A DNA stretch of 64,000 nt, from assembly GCA_021234155.1 (NCBI GenBank), contig JAJEKV010000027.1, positions 9,486,013-9,550,012 of the forward strand, given 5' to 3'. Position 1 is the stretch's first letter; every line of letters starts with the position of its first letter. Below, piece by piece: positions 36,090 through 47,300 of the stretch. The notes below the pieces were generated by a model that saw only the letters and a program-made list of their open reading frames with translations, did no database searches and was not told the origin of the DNA. The position numbers and the translations under genes were made by a program. This stretch comes from Isoetes taiwanensis (lineage: Eukaryota; Streptophyta; Lycopodiopsida; Isoetales; Isoetaceae).

Positions 36090-37850
36090 GGCAAAAAAAG
36101 TTATATGTTTCCTTTACTAAATCCTCAATCTTGTCAATAATCTTATAGGGTAGGTTCATCCTGTGCGCCATGCAATGAATAGCTAGTGCATAAGGTGCAT
36201 ACATTGTTTGAAGTTTTACACTTAGGCCATTATGTCAACCTTGTATGATGGTGCAGCCATCTAACCCTATGCAAGCAAGCAAGCTTCTTTGCAATCTCAA
36301 TTGTGGGCAAACCCATCGTTATGGTCAAACAATGTTGAAGTATAAGATATATTTTTTTGTTGAAGGACGTCAGACATTATTTTAATCAAAGAATCAAATA
36401 CTAGTATAAGTGCAAAGACAGGAATAAAATCTCAGCGGATAAGCAGAGACCCATCGAATGAAGCAACCTGCCTAAGCATAAGAGCGCATATCCAAATACT
36501 CCTCAAAGATTAATCGTCTCTTATGAAGAGCAAGTGAAGAACATTGGCACGACTTAGCAATGTGATCTTGAGCTTCTTGGAGAACATGATTATCTGCCAC
36601 ATCCAAATCTTTACGGATTAATAGTCTTCGTCTTTTTCAGATAGTTCAAAACAACCACCCTGTTGCAAGATGAAAAGCCTGGCTTTGTAACTCCGTCCAA
36701 GTACTTGGATAAATTGTCAAGAGCACTTGTTGACTTGTTAAGGAAGCTTGAAAAAAAAGAGAACAACCAACCCCATACCTATCTGAGGTGATCACACATA
36801 AAAAAGCAGTGTTCATGCATATTGGACACTAATCTGATATTTTAAGGTTAAACTTGTGGAAAAGCACGTTAATATGAAGACATCAATGAAGAATCTGCCA
36901 CTAAAGAACTGCCACCTTAGGATGAAGTAGTTTATCCCGTGCCCAAGACCACATCTGCTGCCATTGAGGAGGAAGGAGTTGAAAGGGCCACTTATTAGGA
37001 GGAAGAATATCAGTATCAAACTATAAGATATATGGTTTCTGTGGTTGCGTTTCTTTCCAAGCATGTCATCCCAACGCAGTGTGCATGCCTAACATAACAT
37101 TTTACATAATACACCGTCATGTATAGGTATGAAGAATTATCCTTTGATGTTGCTTCATCTAAGGAGATGGCAAAAAAATCACATTTATGTAAATCCTCAC
37201 ATAGATCTTCCTTCAATACGCCATCAATACACTTTGCAAATTTTGAACCACTTTGTTTGGACCAGTGTGAGTTAGGAAAGTTTGAAAATGCTGCAATTCA
37301 AGGTCCTTTTGCTTCGAATAAGCTGTCGTAACTCTGAAACACGGCCTCCAATTGCACAATCTTTCCTTGTAAATACTTATCCACAAGTTTTTGCAATAAA
37401 GATCTAATTGGAGAGTCTTTTAGAGTATTCAGTCGTCTCCAACTCCTCCTTATATCCCTGTACATATTGTAAACGTTCATCCTTGGACTTCCATCGTTGC
37501 ACATTAGTGTCTTTCCTATCAATCATCTTTATGTCATAAACTTTACATGTGTGTTTCTCTATAGTATCCAATTTTAGTTGCAAGTCTACATTATAACCTT
37601 GCTTTCATGGACATGCTCTACAACGTGCTCTCTTTGCTTTTAATGGAAATCCATGTTCATTGCTTTCAATCAAGGGCTGAATCTCCTTGTCCAATCATCT
37701 TGAAAATCTTTTCCACTAATCCATTAGTTGAATTTCTCAGATTACCTTTTTCGTTTAATGTCAAAACTATTTGTAGCATTATTTGGAAGCTTACAGCCTG
37801 ATCCATTAGCATTTGCATCCAAAGTGGCTTCTGCATTATTATTATTTTTT
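36090..37850 (-). pseudogene. hAT-type (DUF4371-like) transposase relic split by a LINE
   Basis: On the minus strand, 37522-37298 reads IRRSWRRLNTLKDSPIRSLL..., followed through a frameshift by SKFAKCIDG and LKEDLCEDLHKCDFFAISLD then EATSKDNSSYL (37216-37060), a good match to the first catalytic Asp region of hAT/DUF4371 transposases. After the LINE insertion (36353-37021) the protein continues on the other side with LPTIEIAKKLA and AIHCMAHRMNLPYKIIDKIE (about 36330-36130). Upstream (37560-37850) there are BED/zinc-finger-like cysteines (ARCRACP). Several stops and frameshifts make it inactive. Confidence 0.6.
36353..37021 (-). mobile_element. 5'-truncated LINE insertion with 12-bp target duplication
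   Basis: TATAAGATATAT occurs exactly at 36341-36352 and 37022-37033. Between them lies about 669 bp that, read on the minus strand, ends GACGTCCTTCAACAAAAAAA. Removing it rejoins a hAT-like coding sequence. This is the standard signature of target-primed reverse transcription with 5' truncation. The remaining body (36400-37000) holds fragments of LINE-like 3' coding or untranslated sequence without a clear domain. Confidence 0.8.
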
Positions 37851-38355
37851 TATTGAAAGCGTATATGTATATTAATTATAACTTATAAGGTAACAAAAAG
37901 TACTTTTTACAGGGAAGTATAACCCTAAAATGTATATAAAAAGAGAAGAAAAATAACTTGGAACACAGTTGTGATATGGAGATCAATGTCTGATATGACT
38001 CATATGCCAGCCTAGAAGTGTGATCTGAGGTTAAAGTTGCTGTACATTCTGCCTCTGCCTCTGACCATGACGGTGAGGGTACAGAATACACATACATGCT
38101 TCTGCCATTGCCATATTGAATCGACCTTTACTGTCCTTAGCTTCGCAAAGCAAGCCCCTTCTTGCATCCGGGTTCTGATCGCAGCAACAATTGCATAAAC
38201 ATGGCTCTTCATGGCTGTATAGATCTGGAGGTCCGAATACTTTGATCCATTGCTGGTTGACGACAGGATCGATCTTCTTCCACTTGAGCTTACGCACCAG
38301 CATAAAGATAATTCCTGAAATATCAACAAGAGAATTATGAGAACCATGATAGGCT

Positions 38356-41300
38356 TTATGTGGCGGCGATAATCCATTTAATATCATATTCAATTTGCTT
38401 GATAACAGCTTCCGGATGAGTGATATCACAGTTAAAGATGAAATTGTTCCTGCCTTTCCATATCCTCCACAAAACAATATACAACCTCCAATCATTGGGA
38501 TTGTTGGGCCAGAAGAAGTCCAGCGAATCGAGAGCATTAAGGTCATAACCAAACAATGTGGAGGCAAGCTCAAGGACCCACTCAGACCAGGTGCATGACC
38601 GGAAAAGGTGCTCCTCGTCTTCCCTGTGGCTGAGACATCTAGGACAAACATCGAAGTCTGCCATATGGATCCTGTGCCTTTTGTAGTTGGTAGCCAAAGC
38701 CTTATGCCATAGCTGCCATATAAAGGACTTCACTTTGGGAGGGATGGGGCTGGACCACATAAATTTCAGATTCCTGATGCACCTATCTTCCCTGATCAGC
38801 CATTTGCTGTGCAAAGAAATCTTCTGGTTCCTCATTAGATACTTATAAGCTGCCTTAACTGTAAATCCTGCAGAGCCATTATGGTTCCAATTGAGATTCT
38901 CTTCTGACCAGTTGCTCCGGGTTAGCACCAAGCAGATATTGTTATACAACAGTTCTGTGTTTTCACCTTCATCAACCACCACCGAATTCCTAAAAGGAAT
39001 AATTCCATGCTCATCAAATAGATCAATATAATGAAGTCCTTTACTGTTCCAGAGCTTAGCCTGTTTTGGAAAGTGGCAGGCTAAACAGAGAGAAGAGTCA
39101 TTAGTAAGGAGACCCGGATTCCAGAAAATTGATTGGTCCATGGAGAGCCCCTCCTTCCATGTAAACATACCTTTAACCATATTCCAGGCTCTAATCCATT
39201 TCTTGATTAAACCAGGGATGGAATTGGGAACAGAGAAGGGGAAGTAAATAGAGTGGGGGAGGTTAAGATTAAGCTTCCTCCAACCATAAGAGAGGCATTT
39301 ACTTAAATAATGCCTGATGATAATCGAAATCGGATGGTTGATGCTATTGTAAGCTGCCTTATAGAAATATTTGGCTGCAAGGGCTATCCCCTGTTTCTCA
39401 ATATTGATGACCCCCAGCCCTCCAATGCTCTTGCTCTTACAACATTCCTCCATAGCTACCGGGGTCCAACATCTCTTGTTCTGGCCGCAAGAAATGAATC
39501 TGCCTATGATGCTCTGGAGCTTGGAAGAGACCTTCTTCGGGGCTAAGATAACAGAGGACTGGTAAATATGAGATGAGGAAATGACAAAGCTAGCTATAAT
39601 GGCCCTGCCCTGCTTAGATATATATTTGGAGTTTAAACTGTCCACCTTTTTCTGGAACTTTTCTATAATGTCCGACCAAATATCAGATGGGCTCCCTTTA
39701 AGAACTAGGGGAATTCCTAATATTTTAGAAGAGCTGGTGGGGAGAATATACTTACAGCCCATGAGAGCAGCTGTTTGCTCTCCTTTTACCTGATCTCTGG
39801 CTACTACCGTAGATTTAATCGGGTTGATTTTGCAGCCCGAGGCTACTCCAAATTCCTCCAGAATTGTTTGAGTGTTGGAAAGAGATCTGTTGTCCATTCA
39901 GTAATTGATCCATTACCCCATTTTCTGGGAGGGTTAGACCTTGGATCATGTTAGTTCTTTTGGCTTCTTCTAGCTTGTTATGAAGGGCCTCCATTATAAT
40001 AAGAAAAAGGAAGGGAGCTAATGGGCAACCTTGCTTGACACCCCTTTGCAGACGGAAGAAAGGGCCACACTCTCCATTAATAAGAACTGAAGATCTGGAA
40101 TTTGAAAGAATACCTTTAAATAGAAGAATTACCTCATCAGAAAAGCCAAGAGCACTACAACAATTGAACAAGAAGTTCCAACTAACTGTATCAAAGGCCT
40201 TGGTAATATCCAGCTTAATAAGGGCAATATCTTGATTGGAATCTTTAGCCCAATTTAGCCCTAACACTGCAGTCACCACATTGTCTAGAATAAACCTGTC
40301 TTTCAAATAAGCAGCCTGATAATTTTTTCTAAAACAATCTTAAGTCTTCTAGCAATGGTCCCTGAAATAATCTTATAGATAACATTAGTTAGCGAAATAG
40401 CCTGTAATCGAAAGGGTAGCAGGCATATCAGTTTTAGGAATAAGCGTGATCAGACTGATATTGATTCTCGCGTCCAAGCATTTCATATCCCTGAACTCAT
40501 TAGCCAAATTTGTTAAGCAAACTCCAAGAACAGGCCAAGCTTTGATGAAAAATTCAACCGGAAGCCCGTTGGACCCAGGGCTTTTTCCTTTTTCCATATC
40601 CAAGGCTATCTTAAAAAGTTCCTCATTGGAAAAAGGCTTTTCAATATTTAGGTTGTCCTCAATACTTACCTTTGCTTGGAGGTTGATGAAGCCGTCCATG
40701 GTGGCTTGGGGACAATCCTGATTTGTGCCCATGATGCTTGTGAAATGAGCAGCAGCAGCAAGCTTGATTTGGTCCTCATCCGAGATGTCTTCATCTCCTA
40801 CTTTTATTTCAAAAATATGGTTCTTCTTCTGCCTGCCCTTAGCTTTAACAAAGAAGAATTTGGAGCTGCTCCTTTCATCATCTTTGATCTCCCTTATCTT
40901 GGCCTTGAGCCTCCATCCATCAGCTATCCTTATTTCTTCCTTTTCAATGTTTGCTCTAATGTCATCTTTCTATTCTTCAGAGGCATTGGGGAGTTTGTCT
41001 CTTAGATTTTGAAGGTATGCGAGCTTATTATAATGGACTGCTTTGCCCCATTCCTTTAACCACTTCTTAATTGCTTTGGCTACTATAATCCACCAATGCA
41101 TCCAACCCGACTTTCCAGTTGGTTTGGGGAATTTAGCTAACAGCTCCTGCAATCTGTCCATGAATTCCTCATGCTCAAGGAGGCTAATGTTAAGCTTGAA
41201 GTAAGTTTTCCTTTTCTTGTTAATGGAATTGCACGCCTTGATCCTCAGCTGTTGGGGGTAGTGGTCCGACAGAGTAGATCCTTCCAGATTGTTGACCCAG

Positions 41301-42195
41301 CTACTGTCATTCCAGAGATTTTCTGATAGGTAGAATCTATCATGGAGGCAAAGGGTGGGGTCTACCCTTTTATCAGTCCAGTGTATGAATCAGGCCTAGT
41401 CCTTGCTAGATTTAAATTATGGCCTCTAGTAAGATCCATCCAGGCTTCCTTTTCATGCTTCCCGAGGGGTCTATAATTCTTGTTCTTCATAAAACTATTG
41501 GTTACCATGTTCAGATCTCCCCCCAGTATGCATTCATCAAAATCTAGGTTATCAAGACTGCACTTAACCTTTTTCCATACCTCCACTCTTTCTACAGGGC
41601 TATTGTAGGCATAAATGTTAACGAGGGCAAGCTTAATTCTGTGAATGGTGCAAAGAAGAATTTGCCACCTACCATTTCTATCATTAATCATGTACTTGTT
41701 AGAAATATTGAGATTGTTCCTCCAAGCTATTGCTATTCCTGCAGAAGAATCATTAGCAGGAATCGACCAAATACTATAATTAGGAGGGAGGGTTCTACTA
41801 ATAATAGTCTCATGATCCACATTGTGAATTTTATGCTCTTGAAAAAACAAAACATCGGGGTTAAGGGAAGAGAGACATACCTTTAATCTATCCCTTTTAA
41901 TGATACTATTAATTTCCTGGAGGTTCCAGGTAACACAACATCAAGGGGGGTTCACAGTTTTGGGCGTATAACCCATCTGCATACAAGGGGGTTTTTTGGA
42001 CCCATTTTCGTACATATACGGTCGGCAGGGGGTCCTTTTTCTGGTATTTTTTGCACTATCCTAGGTAATTTTTATTCGAAAGGGGTCAAAATTTGCTTTT
42101 AAAGATCCGTATATAGGGGGTTTTTTGCCACCCCATGCACGCAGATGGCATATCCCCCTTATACATGAGTGAATCCCCCTTGCACAACATATATC
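38356..42195 (-). pseudogene. LINE ORF2: endonuclease - reverse transcriptase - zinc-knuckle region
   Basis: The start codon lies at about 42194, overlapping the ORF1 stop. Endonuclease: TWNLQEI just after the start (about 41930), LFFQEHKIH (near 41840), NIYAYNSP and GGDLNMV (near 41520), all typical of APE-type LINE endonucleases that nick the target. RT: KSPGSNGLPVEFFI (about 40580), ALIKLDITKAFDTVSW with the motif A Asp (about 40220), RGVKQGCPLAPFLFLIIMEA (about 40000). The expected YADD box is missing: sequence jumps from MDQLLN to NRSLSNTQ at about 39897 with a frame change, a deletion of roughly 15 codons. The C-terminal part (39897-38356, 513 codons open) is intact-looking, with CPRCLSHREDEEHLFRSC near 38620 and a W-rich end. 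Frameshifts lie near 40350 and 40900-40970 as well. Confidence 0.85.
41934..42190 (-). mobile_element. hAT-type MITE (241 bp) with 8-bp target duplication
   Basis: The element at 41942-42182 begins CAAGGGGGGTTCAC and ends GTGAATCCCCCTTG on the plus strand: 14-bp terminal inverted repeats with one mismatch. It is flanked by perfect 8-bp direct repeats CACAACAT at 41934-41941 and 42183-42190. An 8-bp duplication and CA-starting termini are the mark of hAT elements. It has no coding capacity. It sits a few codons after the ORF2 start of the LINE, separating the start from the endonuclease. A relative lies at 31964. Confidence 0.85.
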
Positions 42196-42196
42196 C

Positions 42197-43063
42197 TTAT
42201 CCATTAATACCTGTATTACCACAAGCCATCCCAGCTTGAATGGTCTGCTTTCTCGGACTTGATCTGCGTGGGCCAAAATAAATCTTCTTTTTACCTCTGC
42301 CCTTCTTACTCTCAACTATATTCCATCCTCTGTCCTCCATAGCCAGAGTATCTTCAATTCTTTCCTGGGGATCTGGCTCATCCTCTTGCTGATAGGATTC
42401 AATATTCTTGGGTAGGGTGAAGATGAAGTCACCTGAATCAATCTTAACAGAAAGATTGATGTTTTTGATTAGGACCACCAGATTATCATGGATCTCAACT
42501 CTTGAATTATAATCATATTTTTCCAAACCAGATAGGACAATCTCATTAGTATGGTGGTGCCCCGTTCTCCCTGTTAGCCACTTCATCCTTATTGTTTGTA
42601 GCTTTAGGTTGCCATACCTGTTTCTGCTTATTTTGTTGTGGGGCAACAGATGTTTTCTGGACAGATCATTTGGAATAGCTGATGCTTAAATCCAAATATT
42701 CAGTTATAACACCTGGACCCCAAATAAAATTGTGTGCTATAGATGTTGGCAAATGTAGCTGCCAAGAGTTTATTGCCGGGATTAAAAAACCCCGTCCTTT
42801 CGCGTTTTTGAGGAAAAACCCTAGCGATAAAATCTCGGCAAGGACTTGGACAACGCAAGGCTGCTAAACGTTCCCACAAAAAAACTCATGCTCCACAGAG
42901 AATACCGAAGTCGCGCATCACCCCTAGACATGCACATCACCAACAAAAAACCAATAGAGAAAGAACCTCGAAAAGCGAGGAGCTGGTCACGCGTGCCACA
43001 CGACAAAAAGAAACTTTTATACCTCGAAGGAGCGAGGGGCTGGTCCCACATGCCACGCGACAA
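42197..43063 (-). pseudogene. LINE ORF1 (decayed)
   Basis: The C-terminal part (42646-42197, 149 codons) is open: a core with VEIHDNLVVLIKNINLSVKI and FIFTLPKNIE, then an acidic and a basic tail (KKGRGKKKIYFGPRRSSPRK), as expected for an RNA-binding LINE ORF1 protein. The N-terminal part (43063-42650) is broken by several stops but includes FVGTFSSLALSKSLPRFY. The stop TAA overlaps the ORF2 start codon (ATGGATAA), so the two proteins are encoded with an 8-nt overlap. No zinc knuckle or clear DUF4283 was seen. Confidence 0.5.
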
Positions 43064-43078
43064 AAAACAACATTTATA
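42967..43078 (-). repeat. Two tandem 56-bp units at the LINE 5' end
   Basis: CTCGAAAAGCGAGGAGCTGG... at 42967 and CTCGAAGGAGCGAGGGGCTGG... at 43023, each ending CGACAAAAA..A..CTTTTATA or ACATTTATA. On the minus strand each unit starts with TATAAA. Monomer-like repeats at a LINE 5' end can act as an internal promoter; that role here is inference. Confidence 0.55.
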
Positions 43079-43106
43079 ATAATATACACATGAAAGGAGG
43101 GTGGGT

Positions 43107-44650
43107 GAACTGCTGAGAGAGGAGAAAACACCGATGAGAAGTCGATGAAGAACCTACAAGAAATAGCGATCCCCAAACGAACTAGAGCACCAGAAAATGC
43201 ATGCATGCATGGGAGAGATGCATGCTCGCCCATTCGAGAATACTGATCCGATGGCTCGAATCGATGGCATTCTCGAATAAAGGCTCCCATAAAAATAGAC
43301 AAAAGCTCCCGACAAAAAGAAAACTATCTTATCAAAACAGGATCGAGGTCGAAGGTTGAAAGATGGCAAAAAAAGGGACAAGATCGAGGAAGAACATGTC
43401 ACAACATGGAAAGAGATGCCAAATTGGCAAACCAAGCAGGGAGAAGCCCCTCCCCTGCCTGGTACCAAAGAAAGAGAGTCAAGGAACTGCTGAGAGAGGA
43501 GAAAACGCCGATGAGAATTCGATGAAGAACCTGCAAGAAATAGCGATCCCCAAATGAACCAGAGCCTCAGAAAATGCATGCATTGCATGCATGCATGGGA
43601 GAGATGCATGCTCGCCGATTCGAGAATACTGATCCGGTGGCTCGAATCGATGGCATTAAGTGTAATGTTTAGTTAATCTTTTTCGATCAATGATGACGAC
43701 ACCGGGGACATTCTTCTAGGTCTTGTTCCCAGGTTGTATGTCCATGCTAATATCCTTCACATCGTCCGCACCCAGTACCACCTATGTTGGAGGGATATCG
43801 GGTTTGGGACATGATAGAACCATTAAGCCCAATTACTATTTCTCAACACAATAGATACAATGGATTTAGTACTAATTCATCCTGGAAGAATCCTTTCAAG
43901 CACCATTACAGTTATCATGTTGACCGATGGTGATACTCTTGGAAACTTCTACATCTAAGGCCTTATCAAATATATATAGTATGTGCTTGCATGAAAGGTA
44001 GATGTTCTTCATTCTGACCTTTAAATCTAAACAAGTACAACATGGCTCTCTCTTTATAGGAACTATATATAGATTTGAATTTCTATTGATGACATATCCC
44101 AGATGCACTTTAGGATTGTAGATCTTCTCTTCTACACATTGCACCTCCATGTTCCTAGTAGGTTTGAGTCTTACTTCAGGCTCTTGGTCATTTTTTTTCT
44201 CATGTTAACTACTTTTCCAACACGAGTAACTTTGATCTTGCTATTATTTTCAGACTTGGTGTAGGAGCCAATTGCATATGCATTTGCTAGCAATGTGTTT
44301 TATAACATGTTGATCCTTTGTCCAGTGAAAATCAACTCCAAACTATCAATTTCTCTGCTAATAATTTGATTCCTCTTGCAACTTGCCATTTCGTTGGTCT
44401 AGCTAGTAGACAATGAAGCATCTTGTTTGGAAACCAAGTTCACTCTAGCTTACTTCCAGAAAACTACATGAACAAGAATGTCCTGTCTTGGCTGAACTGT
44501 CGAATGTAAAAGTAAACATGGTGCAGTTATTGACATGTTCACCTCCTGCTTGTAGTCATACACATTTGCTAATAAAAATAAATCACTTACCATTGGATTG
44601 GTTCCTGAGGTTCTATTGACATTTCTTACATGCTTGCCTGGCCTGTGCAT
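43107..44650. repeat. Repeat module Z, copy 1
   Basis: The sequence from about 43245 (GATGGCTCGAATCGATGGCATT) through 44650 is repeated at 52955-54299 (continuing at 59932) and at 63035-64000. Within it the segment 43107-43270 is itself repeated at 43477-43652 (AGAAAATGCATGCATGCATG, ATTCGAGAATACTGATCCG). Part of its minus strand carries the unrecognised coding-like frames noted at 43896. In copy 2 a 5.6-kb LINE interrupts it at the position corresponding to 44574. Confidence 0.85.
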
Positions 44651-44851
44651 CCCAGACTCTAAAGTGAAGTCAATTGTATCAATGGTCTTCCGACGTTTGT
44701 ACACAATTAAAAGTTTTTCTTCGTGGCCACTACTACAGTCTCTAAAACCAGTAAGTTCACCCTCCAAGTTAATGAATTCAACATCTTTTACCTTAAAACC
44801 ACTTGACTTCCTGTATGTAGTATTTCTAACATCTGTGCAAATCTTGACCAT
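43896..44851 (-). pseudogene. Unrecognised coding-like sequence in module Z
   Basis: Minus-strand frames at 44851-44450 (KSSGFKVKDVEFINLEGELT, KLLIVYKRRKTIDTIDFTLE, TNPMVSDLFLLANVYD) and 44150-43896 (PKVHLGYVINRNSNLYI, REPCCTCLDL, KALDVEVSKSITIGQHDN) look like one decayed protein. The second part recurs in module copy 3 (63982-63644) with conservative changes (GYVINRNTNLYTAPIKREPC), and traces are in copy 2. I recognise no family. Being carried in three copies it is probably part of a transposable element rather than a host gene. Confidence 0.35.
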
Positions 44852-44899
44852 GTTCTTAGCTAATTAGAATCCAAGTATGACTTACACTTTGCACTTGGC

Positions 44900-46510
44900 A
44901 AAACTAGCTCGGTAAGGTCAAAGAGCGAAGCATCACACAAGGACATCTTGGATTTCATTCCCATGCTCCTAGCCAACTACCATGCTTATAGTCAAGTAGA
45001 TCAGTGTTTATAGTCATTCCAAGATGTGAACGACATCTTGGAATGACTGCTTGGCACAATATAATTAGCCTATCCACTAACCCTATGATGTCATCAGGAT
45101 AACCAAGTGCAAAAAACTTGGATGTCTTTTTCCAAGGCTTTGCCTTTCCTCCAATTTAATATTTCTTCAAAGATAGTCTCGATTTCATCTCGTGTACTAC
45201 ATTGGGATCATTTTTTGCACAACCTTTTGTCTTCTTCTCTCTACTCAATATACCTATCCGTATGCCGCTGCATGCACTGCTCGAAGTGAAAATGACAAGA
45301 TCTCTCCTTATCTTCTATAGTCTAGCCTATAGAAAAGACATGGCCTATTGCTCGCCAATTCGCATGTGCCTCATCGGCCATGAGGCACCACAAAATTCTG
45401 CTTCCTTTTAGCCCTTCCTTGTCATAGCTCTATTTAGTTTCTTGTTTTCATGTGGCAAATATTGTGAAGTCCAAATATTGTTCAAACAATATCTTATTTT
45501 CATGTGGGAAATGATTATTTAATATCTTGTTTTCATGTTGCAAATACTGTGAATGGACTAATTGTCTTTTCAATGCTAATGCGACGTGTGACGTCTTGAA
45601 CCATAGACTTGCTAAATTATTCCTTCTAACACTTGAAGTCATAGGTGCTCATGCAATCTTTACCTAAATTCCCTAACCGAGAAACTAACTAACAACTAGC
45701 AAAGGAACCTATTACATGAATCTACATCAATATAACCTGAGCTTAGGATTCAATAACGGTAATTCTAGTCAATAATGATGGTCTTGCTAATCAGCATAAT
45801 TTTTGGAGATCTTTATGTTATTTTCTTTAGTCCTAGACTATAATAATTTTGAAATAACTATGGCAAGATGGAACAGAGGCTGAAAAATGATCCATTGACT
45901 CAAAAGGAATGCCAGGACCTAAATCAACGTAGGAACACAACTTCTTGTATATATTGGCCACAATGTGAGACAACACAAACTATGCAAAAGGCCAGAACTT
46001 GGGACTTCTCTCTAGTGGCTAGCCACTTGGACTCAAAAGTGCCATTTAAATAATACACGAACAACTCTAGTCTCAAGGTCTCCTAACTAGTATAGAAGTG
46101 CAAAAACGAAATTTTGACCAGCTTCAGATTTTGCCCTGTTTCAGCAGGTTTTTAAACAGCGAAATTCTCTGTCAACGTAGTGTCAGGGTTTTTGGGCGGC
46201 GCCGCCTCCTCACTGCGGAGCGTGAAAAATGCATCAGCCAGAATCCATTAGACAAGGTCGAATCGATGCTTTTTTGCCTATTTTTCCATAGGGCTAGCCC
46301 CCATCCATAAGAACTGGCATAAACAAGGGCATACAGGGAACCGGAGGCCATAGCCAGGCTTGTTTTGTGCATCTGGCTGCATAGACAAGGCCTGAATCGA
46401 AAGGGAAAATCAGTGACGAAATTCAAGAAACAAAATTGAAGGCCAGAAACTGCTATAGATATGAAGATCTGCTCACGAACGGGCTAAATCTGAAGCTGGT
46501 CAAAATTTCG
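44900..46510. other. No gene seen
   Basis: Sequence without recognised coding motifs. Direct phrases such as CATCTTGGAATGAC and TATCTTGTTTTCATGTTGCA recur locally (45015-45050, 45440-45550). A GC-rich stretch (GGGCGGCGCCGCCTCC) lies at about 46194-46209. Confidence 0.4.
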
Positions 46511-46514
46511 TCAA

Positions 46515-46654
46515 GGAATTTTAAGGGATTGAAAATTTTGGAGAAATTTTCTGGCGGCCTCCAGGCTCGCAAGCGGCGCAGCGCGCGGCCCACCCGCTCG
46601 CCTGGCGGCTGCCAGAAAATTTCACCACGAGATTTTCAGTTCCTTAAAATTACC
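46515..46654. repeat. Long fold-back (about 55-bp arms, 33-bp loop)
   Basis: The left arm runs GGAATTTTAAGGGATTGAAA ... GAAATTTTCTGGCGGCCTCC to about 46566. The right arm from 46600 (GCCTGGCGGCTGCCAGAAAA) to 46654 is its complement with a few mismatches and one bulge region. The innermost 24 bp differ at three positions. The loop is GC-rich (AAGCGGCGCAGCGCGCGGCC). It has no coding role. It could be a fold-back element, a cruciform, or a small-RNA precursor. Confidence 0.75.
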
Positions 46655-47040
46655 TCTTCCAAAAAAAAATTAGACCTCTCTTAGAGCCCTTTAGCTCCAT
46701 TAGTGTATTAGTGTATGGCCGAAGGAAAGAAAGCACCCGGCGCCTTTCTCAACTGCAGAAGAAGAGGCAGTCTGCAAGAGATAGATATCATGCTGCATCT
46801 AAACGGAAGAAGGAGGCACGGATTCGTGTGGGCTCTAATTATCTTTGTCGGCCATTTTTTTAAATATCGGCCCCGTTGATCCGATTTCTTCATCCTTTTT
46901 TGATCCGTTTTGGATTCTTTCTTCTGTGGGTTCTACTATAGAATGAGCCGCCACATATATTGCCTGGCATTCCACAAATGCCATCACTGGATCTTCCCCC
47001 TTACAAAGGAAGAATCAAGGGCGCCGGATCTGTGCAAAGA

Positions 47041-47300
47041 TCCAAGCATTTCTGGTTCTTGGAGCAAATGGCTCTGGTATTTTGCGGTTCTTGGAGCATT
47101 TCTGGTTCTGGTATTTTTCTGGTTCTGGTATTTTGGCCCATTCCCATTGCTGGAAAAACATGGTTCAAAACAGGGTATGCCGGAACAGAGGTATGGAATA
47201 AAGCAGGAATGATATAGAACAGGGTATGCCGGAATAGAGCTTGAAACAGCGCTATGCCGGAACAGATTTTGCGACAGCGCTATGCCGGAACTGGAATTTT
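47041..47300. repeat. Clustered short repeats
   Basis: TTCTGGTTCTGGTATTTT-like phrases recur three or four times between 47049 and 47135. Then CAGGGTATGCCGGAACAG-type phrases occur four times, at 47171, 47220, 47247 and 47275 (the last two as CAGCGCTATGCCGGAAC). Spacing is 28-49 bp. No gene is evident; the region lies about 750 bp upstream of the dirigent gene. Confidence 0.55.

Larger units (their letters stand above)
37840..43080 (-). mobile_element. Near full-length L1-type LINE, inactive
   Basis: A minus-strand non-LTR retrotransposon: 5' region with two tandem units (42967-43078), ORF1 (to about 42197), and ORF2 with endonuclease (from about 42195), RT and C-terminal Cys/His region (to about 38356). 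The A-rich 3' end is near 37840-37850 (AATAAAAAAATAATAATAAT on the minus strand). It carries a MITE at 41942-42182. It abuts, and may be inserted in, the hAT relic at its 3' side. Target duplications were not identified. Confidence 0.75.

Noticed and set aside
38395..39793. Plus-strand frames opposite LINE ORF2
   Set aside because: Antisense shadows; the minus-strand frame is 513 codons with LINE features.
43199..43215. TGCATGCATGCATG runs in module Z as RY-type regulatory elements
   Set aside because: The phrase is part of a repeated module and appears in every copy. No nearby gene justifies a regulatory call.
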